A DNA stretch of 64,000 nucleotides from Jeotgalibacillus aurantiacus. GTDB lineage: Bacteria > Bacillota > Bacilli > Bacillales > Jeotgalibacillaceae. The stretch spans positions 1 through 64,000 of the forward strand of contig NZ_JACNMS010000004.1 in assembly GCF_020595125.1 (NCBI RefSeq). Reading direction: 5' to 3'. The position numbers and the translations under genes were made by a program. The notes under the pieces were generated by a model that searched no databases, was not told the DNA's origin, and worked only from the letters and a program-made list of their open reading frames with translations. Shown here piece after piece: positions 17,113 to 26,474 of this stretch; positions within the stretch are counted from its first letter, which is position 1; every line of letters starts with the position of its first letter.

Positions 17113-17408
17113 TGCCGGGACATTCCTCATACCTAGAAGAAGATAGAAAAAACCGGGCTGGGGGACATCCTCCGCTTTCCATGGCCGGGCGGTGAACCCC
17201 TTGCGCTTCGCACAAGGTTTTCACCTGTCCCTTTCCGCCATAGGAGTCTGCGGATGTCCCCCAGCCCTCATACAGTTTTTATAGTCTCTTTGGTTTGTGC
17301 ACTTCGAGTTGTATTCCTAAATGATTTGATAATTTTAAAAATTGTGCAGAAAGTTTGCTAGTCCCTGCCTGTCACATCTAGACAAAGGAGCGAAGGAATG
17401 TCCCGGCA
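17113..17408. repeat. palindromic intergenic element, outer copy holding an inner copy
   Basis: Outer arms TGCCGGGACATTCCT (17113-17127) and AGGAATGTCCCGGCA (17394-17408) are perfectly complementary. Inside lies a complete inner element, 17155-17267, with its own perfect 16-bp arms GGGCTGGGGGACATCC and GGATGTCCCCCAGCCC, in reverse orientation. The rest of the outer interior (17268-17390) is not recognisable. This fills the DUF2584-pckA gap. Confidence 0.88.
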
Positions 17409-17431
17409 GGTTTCGTAGAATAACAAGCATT

Positions 17432-17462
17432 AAAAAAGAGCCCTGTTAAGGACTCTTTTTTT
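17432..17462 (-). terminator. terminator of pckA
   Basis: AAAAAAGAGCCC pairs GGACTCTTTTT, 35 nt after the pckA stop on the minus strand. Confidence 0.85.
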
Positions 17463-17497
17463 CTATGTGTACGTTCGTTGATTGACCCCAATCAGTA

Positions 17498-19090
17498 TTA
17501 AATAACTGGACCGCCAAGCTCAGCGATTTTTTCATCAACGGTCGTAAACTTCTTAAAGTTTTCTTTGAATTTCTGTGCAAGCTCCATTGCTTTTGCTTCA
17601 TAAGCTTCCTCGCTCGGCCATGCAAAACGTGGAACGAGTACATCATCCGGAACACCTGGAACGTGAAGCGGTGTTTCAAGACCAAATAGTCCGTTTTTCG
17701 TTGTTTCAGCGTTTCTCAGTTCACCGTGAAGGGCTGCACGGACCATGGCTCTTGTGTAAGCAAGTTTCATGCGGGATCCGGTTCCGTAGGCGCCACCTGT
17801 CCAGCCAGTGTTAACGAGAAACACTTCTACATCATGAGCTTCCATTTTCTTACCTAGCATTTCAGCATAAACGGTTGGTTTCAATGGCAGAAACGGTGAG
17901 CCGAAGCAGGTTGAGAATGTTGCTTCCGGTTCAGTGATGCCACGCTCTGTTCCGGCAAGCTTTGATGTATATCCGCTTAGGAAATGATACATCGCCTGTT
18001 CTTTCGTTAATTTCGAAATCGGAGGCAGTACGCCAAACGCATCAGCTGTCAGGAAAATGATCGTATTTGGATGTCCCGCTCTGCTTGGGTCCACGATATT
18101 ATCCATTGCCTGTAGCGGGTAAGCGGCACGCGTATTTTCTGTCAGTGATGAATCATCGTAATCAGGTTCTTTCGTATCAGGATCCAGCACAACGTTTTCA
18201 AGTACGGATCCGAAGCGGATCGCGTTATAAATCTGTGGCTCTTTTTCCTTTGAAAGCTGGATGCACTTTGCGTAGCAGCCGCCTTCAATATTGAACACGC
18301 CGTTATCAGACCAGCCGTGCTCATCGTCCCCGATTAAGCGGCGGTCAGCGTCTGCCGACAGCGTTGTTTTTCCTGTACCGGAAAGTCCGAAGAACAGGGC
18401 AACATCACCTTCAGCTCCAACATTGGCTGAGCAGTGCATCGGCATAATATCCTTTTGCGGAAGCAGGTAGTTCATGACAGAGAAGATTGACTTTTTCATT
18501 TCTCCGGCATATTCCGTTCCGCCGATCAGGATGGTACGCTGCTCAAATGAAACGACGATAAATGTTTCAGAACGGGTGCCGTCTTTAGCCGGATCGGCTT
18601 TTAAAGACGGAGCGGACAAAATGGTAAATGGTGACTCTGTCGGGCTGCTCCAGCTCTCATCTTTTTTCGGGCGGATAAAGAGCTGATGGGCAAACAGGTT
18701 ATGCCACGCGCGCTCATTTACGACACGGATTGGTAATCTTGAATCAAGATCGGCACCGGCAAACCCTTCAAATACGAAGAGCTCTTCTTTTTCTGACAGA
18801 TGTGCAAGAACCTTTTCATATAGACGCTCGAAAGATTCCTGTGAAATTGGCTGGTTGACATTGCCCCAGTCAATCTGATCACGTACAGACGGCTCATCAA
18901 CGATGAATTTATCTTTAGGTGAGCGGCCGGTATATGTACCTGTTTCGGCACGGACTGCTCCGGTTGAGGTTAATGTTCCTTCTTCACGCATAAGGACTTT
19001 TTCAGTCAGCTGAGGAACAGATAAGTTTTTATGAACATTGTTCCCTGCAAGAAGTTCCTGAAGGTCTGATGAATTCCGGATTGTTGTCAT
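17498..19090 (-). CDS. pckA: phosphoenolpyruvate carboxykinase (ATP)
   Basis: 530 residues, the normal length of the ATP-dependent enzyme that turns oxaloacetate into PEP in gluconeogenesis. The kinase-1a P-loop [13 protein letters not shown] is near residue 236, the metal/kinase-2 block GDDEHGW follows, and the substrate loop [11 protein letters not shown] is near residue 53. The C-terminal part shows [10 protein letters not shown] and the adenine-site region. Single-gene unit with its own terminator, divergent from metK as in B. subtilis. Confidence 0.97.
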   Translation of the reverse strand: MTTIRNSSDLQELLAGNNVHKNLSVPQLTEKVLMREEGTLTSTGAVRAETGTYTGRSPKDKFIVDEPSVRDQIDWGNVNQPISQESFERLYEKVLAHLSEKEELFVFEGFAGADLDSRLPIRVVNERAWHNLFAHQLFIRPKKDESWSSPTESPFTILSAPSLKADPAKDGTRSETFIVVSFEQRTILIGGTEYAGEMKKSIFSVMNYLLPQKDIMPMHCSANVGAEGDVALFFGLSGTGKTTLSADADRRLIGDDEHGWSDNGVFNIEGGCYAKCIQLSKEKEPQIYNAIRFGSVLENVVLDPDTKEPDYDDSSLTENTRAAYPLQAMDNIVDPSRAGHPNTIIFLTADAFGVLPPISKLTKEQAMYHFLSGYTSKLAGTERGITEPEATFSTCFGSPFLPLKPTVYAEMLGKKMEAHDVEVFLVNTGWTGGAYGTGSRMKLAYTRAMVRAALHGELRNAETTKNGLFGLETPLHVPGVPDDVLVPRFAWPSEEAYEAKAMELAQKFKENFKKFTTVDEKIAELGGPVI

Positions 19091-19354
19091 TGCATTCCCA
19101 CCCTTTTTTAAAAATGGTTATCCCTTTGTTCGAAATTAGTATAACACATTAACTTAAATAGTCTATACTAATTAATCGAATTTACAGGATTGTCACAGAA
19201 AAAGTTCCTGGTTGCTTAAGTAAAAATACTTCACCTATTAAACATAACATTTTCCAGCCCTGAATTGAAAGCCCTTACATTATAATGAAATAAAGAAGAA
19301 ATCTGTTCGTATTTTCTGACATTTATCGTGACTCTGTTTCTGAAAAAGTAAGTG

Positions 19355-19383
19355 TTGACATCACCCGGCTGTTTCCGTATGAT
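19355..19383 (+). promoter_or_regulatory. sigma-A promoter of metK
   Basis: Consensus TTGACA (19355-19360), a 17-nt spacer and TATGAT (19378-19383), ending 16 nt before the SAM riboswitch aptamer. Confidence 0.85.
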
Positions 19384-19399
19384 TGTTCTTTGAACGGAT

Positions 19400-19546
19400 A
19401 CTCTTATCCCGAGCTGGTGGAGGGACAGGCCCTATGAAACCCAGCAACCTGCTCTGCAAAAAAGCGAACAGCTTTTGCGGTAAAACCATCACTTGAGCGA
19501 AGGTGCTAACCTGTAGCAAGACGAACTTGTCTTGAACGATAAGAGT
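19400..19546 (+). promoter_or_regulatory. SAM-I (S-box) riboswitch aptamer for metK
   Basis: P1 is formed by ACTCTTATC (19400-19408) and GATAAGAGT (19538-19546). The S-box core is present: GAGCTGGTGGAGGGAC, then GGCCCTATGAAACCC, AGCAACCTGC, and AAGGTGCTAACCTG. SAM binding should favour the downstream terminator and lower metK expression. Confidence 0.97.
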
Positions 19547-19566
19547 GAAAGGCGATCTGACGAATG

Positions 19567-19604
19567 AACCTTTCCTCACAAACATGGGGAGAGGTTTCTT
19601 TTAT
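19567..19604 (+). terminator. riboswitch-controlled terminator upstream of metK
   Basis: AACCTTTCCTC pairs GGGGAGAGGTT (with G-U pairs) and is followed by TTCTTTTATTTT. It is the expression platform of the S-box. The 19605-19685 stretch before the metK ribosome site has no further recognisable feature. Confidence 0.9.
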
Positions 19605-19701
19605 TTTGGCCGATACTTGGAAGATCATAAAAGGTTAACGTTCGATCTCTAAGGGTAATGAGTACCGTCGACTATATACGCTTCACAAGGAGGAGACTTT
19701 C

Positions 19702-20901
19702 ATGTCAACAAAACGTCATCTTTTTACATCCGAGTCCGTAACGGAGGGACATCCGGATAAAATTTGTGACCAGATTTCTGATTCAATTCTTGATGCCATT
19801 TTAAAGGATGATCCGAATGCCCGCGTGGCTTGTGAAACATCTGTAACGACGGGTCTTGTACTCGTAGCCGGAGAAATTTCAACATCTACTTATGTTGATA
19901 TCCCGAAAATCGTGCGCGAAACGATTCGTGAAATCGGCTATACACGTGCAAAATACGGCTTTGACGCTGAAACATGTGCAGTACTGACATCAATCGATGA
20001 GCAGTCAGCTGACATTGCAGCAGGTGTTGACCGTGCCCTTGAAGATCGTGAAAGCAATATGACTGACGCTGAAATTGAATCAATCGGAGCGGGTGACCAG
20101 GGGCTGATGTTCGGCTTTGCCTGCAACGAAACAGAAGAGCTTATGCCTCTTCCAATCTCACTTGCACATAAACTATCCCGACGCCTGACAGAAGTACGTA
20201 AAGAAGACGTTCTTCCTTACCTTCGTCCGGACGGTAAAACACAGGTAACGGTTGAGTATGATGAAAATAACCAGCCTGTACGCATCGATACAATCGTTAT
20301 TTCAACTCAGCACCACCCTGAAGTAAGCCTGGACCGTATCCAGCGCAATCTGAAGGAGCATGTCATCAAGCCGGTTGTGCCTGCACACCTGATCGATGAC
20401 AATACAAAGTATTTCATCAACCCGACTGGCCGCTTCGTAATCGGAGGACCTCAGGGAGATGCAGGTCTTACAGGACGTAAGATCATCGTTGACACATACG
20501 GCGGTTATGCACGTCACGGCGGTGGCGCATTCTCTGGTAAGGATGCAACAAAGGTTGACCGCTCAGGTGCTTATGCAGCCCGTTACGTAGCGAAAAACAT
20601 CGTAGCAGCAGGCCTTGCTGACAAATGTGAAGTACAGCTTGCCTACGCAATTGGCGTAGCACAGCCTGTATCTATTTCAATCGACACATTCGGAACAGGA
20701 ACAGCAGATGAAGAAAAGCTGATCGAAGTCGTTCGCAACAACTTCGACCTTCGCCCGGCCGGCATCATCAAAATGCTTGACCTGCGCCGTCCAATCTACA
20801 AGCAGACAGCAGCATACGGACACTTCGGACGTAATGATCTTGACCTTCCATGGGAAAGAACAGACAAAGCTGACGTGCTTAAAGCGGAAGTAAACGCGTA
20901 A
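19702..20901 (+). CDS. metK: S-adenosylmethionine synthetase
   Basis: 399 residues. Makes SAM from methionine and ATP. The N-terminal [11 protein letters not shown] motif (residues 10-20), the ATP-binding [10 protein letters not shown] hexapeptide region near residue 133, and the P-loop-like [19 protein letters not shown] near residue 272 are all intact. SD AAGGAGGAG lies about 8 nt before the ATG. Regulated by the S-box leader; monocistronic, with a terminator at 20919-20954. Confidence 0.98.
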   Translation: MSTKRHLFTSESVTEGHPDKICDQISDSILDAILKDDPNARVACETSVTTGLVLVAGEISTSTYVDIPKIVRETIREIGYTRAKYGFDAETCAVLTSIDEQSADIAAGVDRALEDRESNMTDAEIESIGAGDQGLMFGFACNETEELMPLPISLAHKLSRRLTEVRKEDVLPYLRPDGKTQVTVEYDENNQPVRIDTIVISTQHHPEVSLDRIQRNLKEHVIKPVVPAHLIDDNTKYFINPTGRFVIGGPQGDAGLTGRKIIVDTYGGYARHGGGAFSGKDATKVDRSGAYAARYVAKNIVAAGLADKCEVQLAYAIGVAQPVSISIDTFGTGTADEEKLIEVVRNNFDLRPAGIIKMLDLRRPIYKQTAAYGHFGRNDLDLPWERTDKADVLKAEVNA

Positions 20902-20918
20902 TCATTTGTAAATAATGA

Positions 20919-20954
20919 ACCGGGACCTGACTTGTGCAGGTTCCGGTTTTTTAG
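20919..20954 (+). terminator. terminator after metK
   Basis: GAACCGGGACCTG pairs CAGGTTCCGGTTT, followed by a T run. Confidence 0.88.
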
Positions 20955-20986
20955 TTTTATGCGTCTTTGTGTGGGGATGGAGGAAT

Positions 20987-21153
20987 TGTACTGTTTCAGA
21001 GATTAATTAAATCGATCTAAAATTTATTTTAATCGTTTCAAATTTTTATTGTTATGTTCACCTTGTAAATGACTTTATTTGTCATGTTCCGATTGTGATT
21101 TGTATCGTTCTGCGGACCGAATTGTACTGTTCTAACAAATAAATGTATCGAAT
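20987..21153. repeat. 21-nt-period degenerate tandem repeat, TGTAYYGTTC type
   Basis: Related 10-11-nt motifs start at 20987 (TGTACTGTTTC), 21008, 21029 (TTAATCGTTTC), 21050 (TGTTATGTTC), 21080 (TGTCATGTTC), 21101 (TGTATCGTTC), 21123 (TGTACTGTTC) and 21144 (TGTATCGAAT). Steps are 21, 21, 21, 30, 21, 22 and 21 nt. The tract lies in the metK-topB gap, after the metK terminator. Confidence 0.72.
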
Positions 21154-21238
21154 ATTCCCGTTTTCATCTCAAAGGTCCGGGACCGGTTTTCCCATCACTT
21201 ATTTCAATCAATAAGATTGTAGAAAACAGCTCAAAGGG

Positions 21239-21472
21239 CTGGGGGCATCCGTAGACTCCTACTGCAGAGAAGCGACAGGTGAGACAGCGTAGCGCAAAGC
21301 GCTAGCTGGCTCACCGCGCGGCCTTAGAAAAGCGGAGGCGACTCGTCCAGCCCCGACAAGCATAAGACGAAAATGAAACGAGGGTTGCTCTTTACCCTCG
21401 TTCATTTTTGACTTATGACCTCGAGGGGCTAGTCGCCGCAGCTAGACAAAAGAAAGCGAAGGATGCTCCCAG
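21239..21472 (+). repeat. palindromic intergenic element, composite copy with inserted second palindrome
   Basis: Outer arms CTGGGGGCATCC (21239-21250) and GGATGCTCCCAG (21461-21472) have one mismatch. After the common core (GACAGGTGAGACAGCGTA, GGCTCACCGCGCGGCC) a second palindrome of about 115 bp is inserted at about 21336-21447. Its arms contain GCGACTCGTCCAGCCCC and GGGGCTAGTCGCCGC, around AAGCATAAGAC and GACTTATGACC. The same composite occurs inverted at 27548-27789. Confidence 0.88.
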
Positions 21473-21624
21473 TCCGGTTTATACAAACATACTCCTATAC
21501 TTTTCACAACATCAACCCACTCTCCGAATAAACGTTCGCATTCCATCCCCAACAATGATAAAATAAAACAATCCGCAGCACTCCCCAAACAAATCCCCTC
21601 AAAAACAACTTAGGAGGAATTCCC

Positions 21625-23739
21625 TTGTACACAGTCATCCTTGCTGAAAAACCATCACAGGCAAAAAGCTACGCGGATGCTTTTTCATCCGCTAAAAAAA
21701 GCAATGGCTATTATGAAATCTCCGATCCGCTTTTTCCGGGTGGTGCCGCCATTACCTGGGGATTCGGACATCTCGTATCATTGGAGGAGCCACATGCCTA
21801 CAAAAAAGAATGGAAGCGCTGGCGGCTTGATCTGCTGCCGATTATTCCGGATGAATTCAAATTTACAGTCCCATACGCAAAACGGGCTCAATTTAACATC
21901 ATAAAAGGCCTTTTAAGAAAAGCGAATCAGATTATCGTGGCAACAGACAGTGACCGTGAAGGGGAAAATATTGCCCGCTCTATTATTGAACAGGCTAATA
22001 TGATGCATAAACCGACGAAACGTTTATGGATTAATTCGCTTGAAAAAGACGTGATCCGTCGAGGATTTCAGGAGCTCCGGGATGGGGAGGATTATCTGTC
22101 TCTGTATGACGAAGCGCAAACGAGACAGCTGAGTGACTGGCTTGTCGGTATGAATATGTCGAGGCTGTATACGTTGCTGCTTCAGGAAAAAGGAATTGAC
22201 GGACCATTCAGCGTTGGCCGCGTTCAGACACCAACGCTTTATATGATCTGGCAGCGGCAGCATGAGATCGAAAACTTTAAGCCTGAGCCGTTTTTCCAGC
22301 TGCTCGCTGATCATCAGGCAAAAGAAATCAACTTTCAGACGAAACATAAAGAATCGTTTAAAACGTCAGAAGATGCTGCACAGATCCTTTCAAAACATCA
22401 AATTGAAGAAGGAAAAACGCTCTTCGGTAACGTTTCTAAAGCAGAAAAGAAGCAGAAGAAAATGCAGGCACCAAGTCTGCACAGTCTCTCAACTCTGCAG
22501 GCGAAGCTGAACAGGAGATTTAAGTACAGTCCTTCAAATGTATTAAAAACGGTTCAGGATCTGTATGAGAAAAAACTCGTGTCTTATCCAAGAACCGACT
22601 GTCCGTTTATTACAAGGAATGAATTTAACTATTTGGCGGCACAGGTTGAAAAAATGAAAGAATCAGTAGGCGCTTCATTTGATGTAAAGCATTCACGCCC
22701 AAGGCCAAAATATGTTCAGGATCAGAAAGTACAGGAGCACTATGCCATCATCCCGACGAGAAAGCTGCTGACAAAAGACCGTCTTGAAAAACTGAAGCCG
22801 ATGGAGCGGAATGTTTACGAGGAAATCGTTAACAGCACACTGGCAATGTTTCATGAGGATTATCACTATGAGGAAACCGTCATCGAAGTGGATATAAACG
22901 GACTTCCATTTATCGCAAAAGGAACTGTGGAAAAAATTCGCGGATGGAAAGAGCTGTTTAATGAGACAAATAAAAAGGACGCGATCCTGCCAAATGTAAC
23001 GGTGGGGGATACGCTGCCGAGTAAGGTAACCGTGAAAGAGGACGTGACCAAGCCGCCAAAGCCCTATACAGAAGGTCAGCTGATCTTAATGATGAAAACA
23101 GCGGGTAAACTGCTGGAAGACGAACAGGATCAGGCTGTGTTAAAGGAAGTGGAAGGGATTGGTACGGAAGCAACCCGCGCGTCCATTATTGATACGCTGA
23201 AAAAACAGAAGTATATTACGATTGCGAAAAACATCGTAAGTGTGACGGATAAGGGAGTCACACTTTGCAAAGTCATTGAAGGAACGCTTTTGAGCAGCCC
23301 GGAGATGACCGCGAAATGGGAGGCTTATCTGAAAAAAATAGGAAGACGGCAGGGGAGTCAGGAAGCTTTTCTGAAAAATATCGGATCATTTATTGATCAT
23401 ATGATGCAGACAGCTCCAGAGAAAATGGGCGCGATTCCAAAAGGTCAAGGCGGCACAGGGACCAAGAAAAGATCCTCATCTCTCGCTGAATGTCCAGCGT
23501 GTAAAAAAGGTAAAATGGTAGATAAAGGCGGATTCTACGGCTGTAATGAATACAAAAACGGCTGCCGTCAGACACTGCCGAAAATATTATTATCAAAAAA
23601 ACTGTCAGATGCGCAAATTAAAGCCCTCTGTGAAAAAGGGCAGACTGCTCTATTAAAGGGCTTTAAAAGTAAAAATGGGAAAACATTCAGTGCAAGGCTC
23701 GTGCTGAGGGACGGTAAGATTGAAATGGATTTTAAATGA
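21625..23739 (+). CDS. topB: DNA topoisomerase III
   Basis: 704 residues, type IA topoisomerase of the TopB family; relaxes and decatenates DNA. The N-terminal TOPRIM domain starts TVILAEKPSQAKSYADAF and has the metal motif ATDSDREGENIA near residue 110. The active-site Tyr is in SYPRTDCPFI near residue 320. The C-terminus has a single zinc-ribbon-like region (CPACKKGKM...GCNEYKNGC, from about residue 621). SD TAGGAGG lies before a TTG start. The preceding 720-nt gap holds two repeat elements and no gene. Confidence 0.97.
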   Translation: MYTVILAEKPSQAKSYADAFSSAKKSNGYYEISDPLFPGGAAITWGFGHLVSLEEPHAYKKEWKRWRLDLLPIIPDEFKFTVPYAKRAQFNIIKGLLRKANQIIVATDSDREGENIARSIIEQANMMHKPTKRLWINSLEKDVIRRGFQELRDGEDYLSLYDEAQTRQLSDWLVGMNMSRLYTLLLQEKGIDGPFSVGRVQTPTLYMIWQRQHEIENFKPEPFFQLLADHQAKEINFQTKHKESFKTSEDAAQILSKHQIEEGKTLFGNVSKAEKKQKKMQAPSLHSLSTLQAKLNRRFKYSPSNVLKTVQDLYEKKLVSYPRTDCPFITRNEFNYLAAQVEKMKESVGASFDVKHSRPRPKYVQDQKVQEHYAIIPTRKLLTKDRLEKLKPMERNVYEEIVNSTLAMFHEDYHYEETVIEVDINGLPFIAKGTVEKIRGWKELFNETNKKDAILPNVTVGDTLPSKVTVKEDVTKPPKPYTEGQLILMMKTAGKLLEDEQDQAVLKEVEGIGTEATRASIIDTLKKQKYITIAKNIVSVTDKGVTLCKVIEGTLLSSPEMTAKWEAYLKKIGRRQGSQEAFLKNIGSFIDHMMQTAPEKMGAIPKGQGGTGTKKRSSSLAECPACKKGKMVDKGGFYGCNEYKNGCRQTLPKILLSKKLSDAQIKALCEKGQTALLKGFKSKNGKTFSARLVLRDGKIEMDFK

Positions 23740-23740
23740 T

Positions 23741-23766
23741 AAAAAACCGGCAGATGCCGGTTTTTA
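23741..23766 (+). terminator. bidirectional terminator between topB and ytoA
   Basis: AAAAAACCGGCA pairs TGCCGGTTTTT between convergent genes. Confidence 0.9.
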
Positions 23767-23769
23767 TGC

Positions 23770-24309
23770 TTAATTTGAATGGTGCTTGTTCATATAATCA
23801 ACTTCAGCTTTTTTATATAGCTGAGCTTTTTCAGCATATTCTCTGCTGATCCGCTCCATATCAAGCCGGTCTTCATCGGTCACTTCCCGGATCACTTTTG
23901 CGGGTCTGCCGAAAGCCATCATGCCGGCAGGAATTTTTTTGCCTGGCGGTACGAGGCTGCCTGCACCTATAAAGGCGCCTTCTCCAATCTCCGCTCCATC
24001 AAGAATGACAGATGCCATCCCGATTAATGCTTTTTTTCTGATGATACAGCTATGTAGTGTAACCTGGTGACCAACTGTTACGTCATCTTCAATGATCAGT
24101 GGATGATCCGGACTTTGATGAAGCACAGACAAATCCTGTATATTGACCTTTTCTCCAATGATGGTTGGAGAAACATCTCCCCGGATCACACTGCCCGGCC
24201 AGACGCTTGAATGTGCCCCGATTGTCACATCTCCGGAAACCATTGCAGAGTCTGATATGTAGACGCTTTCGTGTAGCTTTGGGTGGTGAGTTTTGTAGGG
24301 GATGATCAT
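23770..24309 (-). CDS. ytoA: gamma-carbonic anhydrase-like hexapeptide protein YtoA
   Basis: 179 residues of left-handed beta-helix hexapeptide repeats (VSGDVTIGAHSSVWPGSVIRGD and following). The positions of the metal His residues of the gamma-carbonic anhydrase family are kept in LHQSPDHP and VGHQVTLHSC. The C-terminus ends in a helix. Enzyme activity is unproven for most Bacillus homologues. Single gene between topB (convergent) and ytpA (divergent). Confidence 0.9.
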   Translation of the reverse strand: MIIPYKTHHPKLHESVYISDSAMVSGDVTIGAHSSVWPGSVIRGDVSPTIIGEKVNIQDLSVLHQSPDHPLIIEDDVTVGHQVTLHSCIIRKKALIGMASVILDGAEIGEGAFIGAGSLVPPGKKIPAGMMAFGRPAKVIREVTDEDRLDMERISREYAEKAQLYKKAEVDYMNKHHSN

Positions 24310-24429
24310 GTTATCGCTCCTTTAATCAGTCTTTATTATGTTATAGTTTAGTGTATCACAGTCACGATTTAAAACTGAAAATATAGGCTTTTACACAGTA
24401 AACAGAGTCAGAAAGAGAGGAATCCGGTC

Positions 24430-25233
24430 ATGTGGAAATGGGAAACGGAACATGCAGCTCATGGCGTGATCGTGATCATTCATGGAGAATTTGAACATCA
24501 CGTACGTTACGGCTGGCTGATAGAAATGTGGAGGTCGAAAGGTTATCATGTCGTTATGGGAGATCTGCCCGGACAGGGAATGGTGAAGCGCACAGAAAGA
24601 GGTCACATTGATTCATTTAAAGAATATGAAGCGGCAGTGAATGAATGGATTGAAGCGGCTTACCTGTTTGATTTACCTGTTTTTTTACTCGGCCATGGTC
24701 TGGGTGGTTTAATCGCGGTCCGGATGCTACAGAAGGTGAACAAGGAAATAGCAGGTCTGATTCTCTCTAATCCAAGCTTCGCCTATAAATACACTCCATC
24801 TAAAACAACCCAGCTTTTATCAGGAAGCTTAAATAAATTGTCTCCGGAACATCGTTTTTCTTTTGGATTTCCAATTACAGATGCTACGCGAAATGAAGAA
24901 ATAATTGAACTGGATATTGAGGATCCGATCTACATCTCCAGAGTGTCCGTCAGGTGGTATCGGGAGGTTCTTCAGGCAATGAAGAATGTTACAATGGATG
25001 GTAAGGTGTTTCCGGATATTCCGGTGTTGTTGATGCAGAGCGGTGACAACAGACTGGTGGATAGTGCACCGGCAAGAAAGTGGCTTCTTCAGCTGCCATT
25101 GACAGAGATGCAGGTAAAGGAATGGCCACAGTGCTATCACGAACTATTTAACGAACCGGAAAGAGAAGAAGTATTTCATTATGCGGAGTCGTTCGCACGT
25201 AACAGACTCCGGTCGATTGGCTATGATGTATAA
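24430..25233 (+). CDS. ytpA: YtpA-like alpha/beta-hydrolase lacking the nucleophile Ser
   Basis: 267 residues. It resembles B. subtilis YtpA, a lysophospholipase-like hydrolase linked to bacilysocin formation: IIHGEFEHHVRYGWLIEMWR near the N-terminus, GYHVVMGDLPGQG, and the C-terminal Asp (SGDNRLVD) and His (CYHELFNEPERE). The nucleophile elbow, however, reads LGHGLGG. Residue 90, where GHSxGG serine hydrolases carry Ser, is Gly (codon GGT, 24697-24699). If correct, classical serine hydrolysis is not possible. It is 15 nt before ytpB and co-transcribed, as in B. subtilis. Confidence 0.87.
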   Translation: MWKWETEHAAHGVIVIIHGEFEHHVRYGWLIEMWRSKGYHVVMGDLPGQGMVKRTERGHIDSFKEYEAAVNEWIEAAYLFDLPVFLLGHGLGGLIAVRMLQKVNKEIAGLILSNPSFAYKYTPSKTTQLLSGSLNKLSPEHRFSFGFPITDATRNEEIIELDIEDPIYISRVSVRWYREVLQAMKNVTMDGKVFPDIPVLLMQSGDNRLVDSAPARKWLLQLPLTEMQVKEWPQCYHELFNEPEREEVFHYAESFARNRLRSIGYDV

Positions 25234-25248
25234 AAAGAGGTGATCAGG

Positions 25249-26343
25249 ATGGCAATACCGAATGAACCGCTTTTTTTAATGAATCAGGTATATCGAAAAG
25301 TATTTCCGATTGTTCACAGGGAATTGGCTTACTGGAAAGAGAAAGCTGTTCTTATTGACAACGAAGAGCTTAGAAAACAGGCGCTCGACAGCCTTCATGA
25401 TAAAACCTTTCACTGTGAAGGTGGAGGGATCATGGGGCTTTTGGCGCTGCATGGAAAACGTGATGCCATGGAGTTTATTGTGGCGTATCAGACGATTAGT
25501 GATTACCTTGATAATCTTTGTGATCGCAGTACCTCACTCGATCCTGAAGATTTTGCCTGTCTTCATCGTGCCATGGAGGATGCATTAACGGTCGGTGCGG
25601 TGCCTGGTAATTACTATGAATGCAGAGAGGATCAGGAGCCCGGTTACTTAACATCACTCGTCCTGCGCTGTCAGGAGGTATTGTCAAGGATACCTAATTA
25701 TCCACTTATCAAAGATGAACTTCTCCATCTATCCCGCCTGTATTGTGATCTGCAAATACATAAGCACGTCCGGGAAAATGAACGGGAACAAAGGCTTCAG
25801 CAGTGGTTCAACGATCACCGTAAAGACTTTCCAGGAATGGAATGGTATGAGTTTTCAGCATGTACCGGATCCACGCTCGGTATTTTCTGTCTCGTAGCTT
25901 ATTCACTGAGACCAGATTTTAAAAAAGAACATGCCAAAATGATTCAGGAAGGCTATTTTCCGTATATTCAAGGGCTGCATATCCTGCTCGATTATTTTAT
26001 TGATCAGGAAGAGGACCGTGCAGAAGGGGATTTGAACTTCTGTTTTTATTATCCGGATCACGATGCTCTTTTTAACAGACTTCAGCATTTTGTAAAACAA
26101 GCGGATCTGCACACCGGTAAACTTCCTCACAGCCGTTTTCATAAGCTGATCAACCGTGGACTTCTCGGTGTATATCTTTCAGATGAAAAAGTCCATAAAC
26201 AGAGCGATGTAAAAAAACTTGCCTGGAAAATGATCCGTTCAAGCGGACCCGTCAGTTTTTTCTTCTATTTAAACGGTCGCGCTTACCGCAACGTCACCAG
26301 GATTTTTTCTGCCAGAACCTTTGATAAAAAGACAATTTCATGA
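25249..26343 (+). CDS. ytpB: tetraprenyl-beta-curcumene synthase YtpB
   Basis: 364 residues, DUF2600 family. YtpB cyclises heptaprenyl diphosphate to tetraprenyl-beta-curcumene, which a squalene-hopene-type cyclase can turn into sesquarterpenes such as sporulenol. All-helical, with Asp-rich segments SDYLDNLCDR (about residue 84) and LDYFIDQEEDR (about 246), probable diphosphate/Mg2+ sites. ATG 25249 has AAGAGG 8 nt upstream; an in-frame GTG at 25240 sits on that site. No cyclase gene is in the window. Confidence 0.93.
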   Translation: MAIPNEPLFLMNQVYRKVFPIVHRELAYWKEKAVLIDNEELRKQALDSLHDKTFHCEGGGIMGLLALHGKRDAMEFIVAYQTISDYLDNLCDRSTSLDPEDFACLHRAMEDALTVGAVPGNYYECREDQEPGYLTSLVLRCQEVLSRIPNYPLIKDELLHLSRLYCDLQIHKHVRENEREQRLQQWFNDHRKDFPGMEWYEFSACTGSTLGIFCLVAYSLRPDFKKEHAKMIQEGYFPYIQGLHILLDYFIDQEEDRAEGDLNFCFYYPDHDALFNRLQHFVKQADLHTGKLPHSRFHKLINRGLLGVYLSDEKVHKQSDVKKLAWKMIRSSGPVSFFFYLNGRAYRNVTRIFSARTFDKKTIS

Positions 26344-26358
26344 TCGTGATCAACCTTT

Positions 26359-26396
26359 ACCGGAAATCCTGTTTTTGTGGAAATTCCGGTTTTTTG
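26359..26396 (+). terminator. terminator after ytpB
   Basis: ACCGGAAATCC and GGAAATTCCGGT form an imperfect stem followed by TTTTTT. Confidence 0.75.
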
Positions 26397-26474
26397 ATTG
26401 ACTACACATTGAGCAGTATTCTTGCTTTCACGCCTGTACCTGAAGAATAATGTAAGGGCAAAGGAGTGACCGGA

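Noticed and set aside
17113-17408. Insertion sequence or MITE with a transposase in the window
   Set aside because: No transposase ORF and no clear target-site duplication could be seen by eye. Mobility of the family is therefore only a hypothesis.
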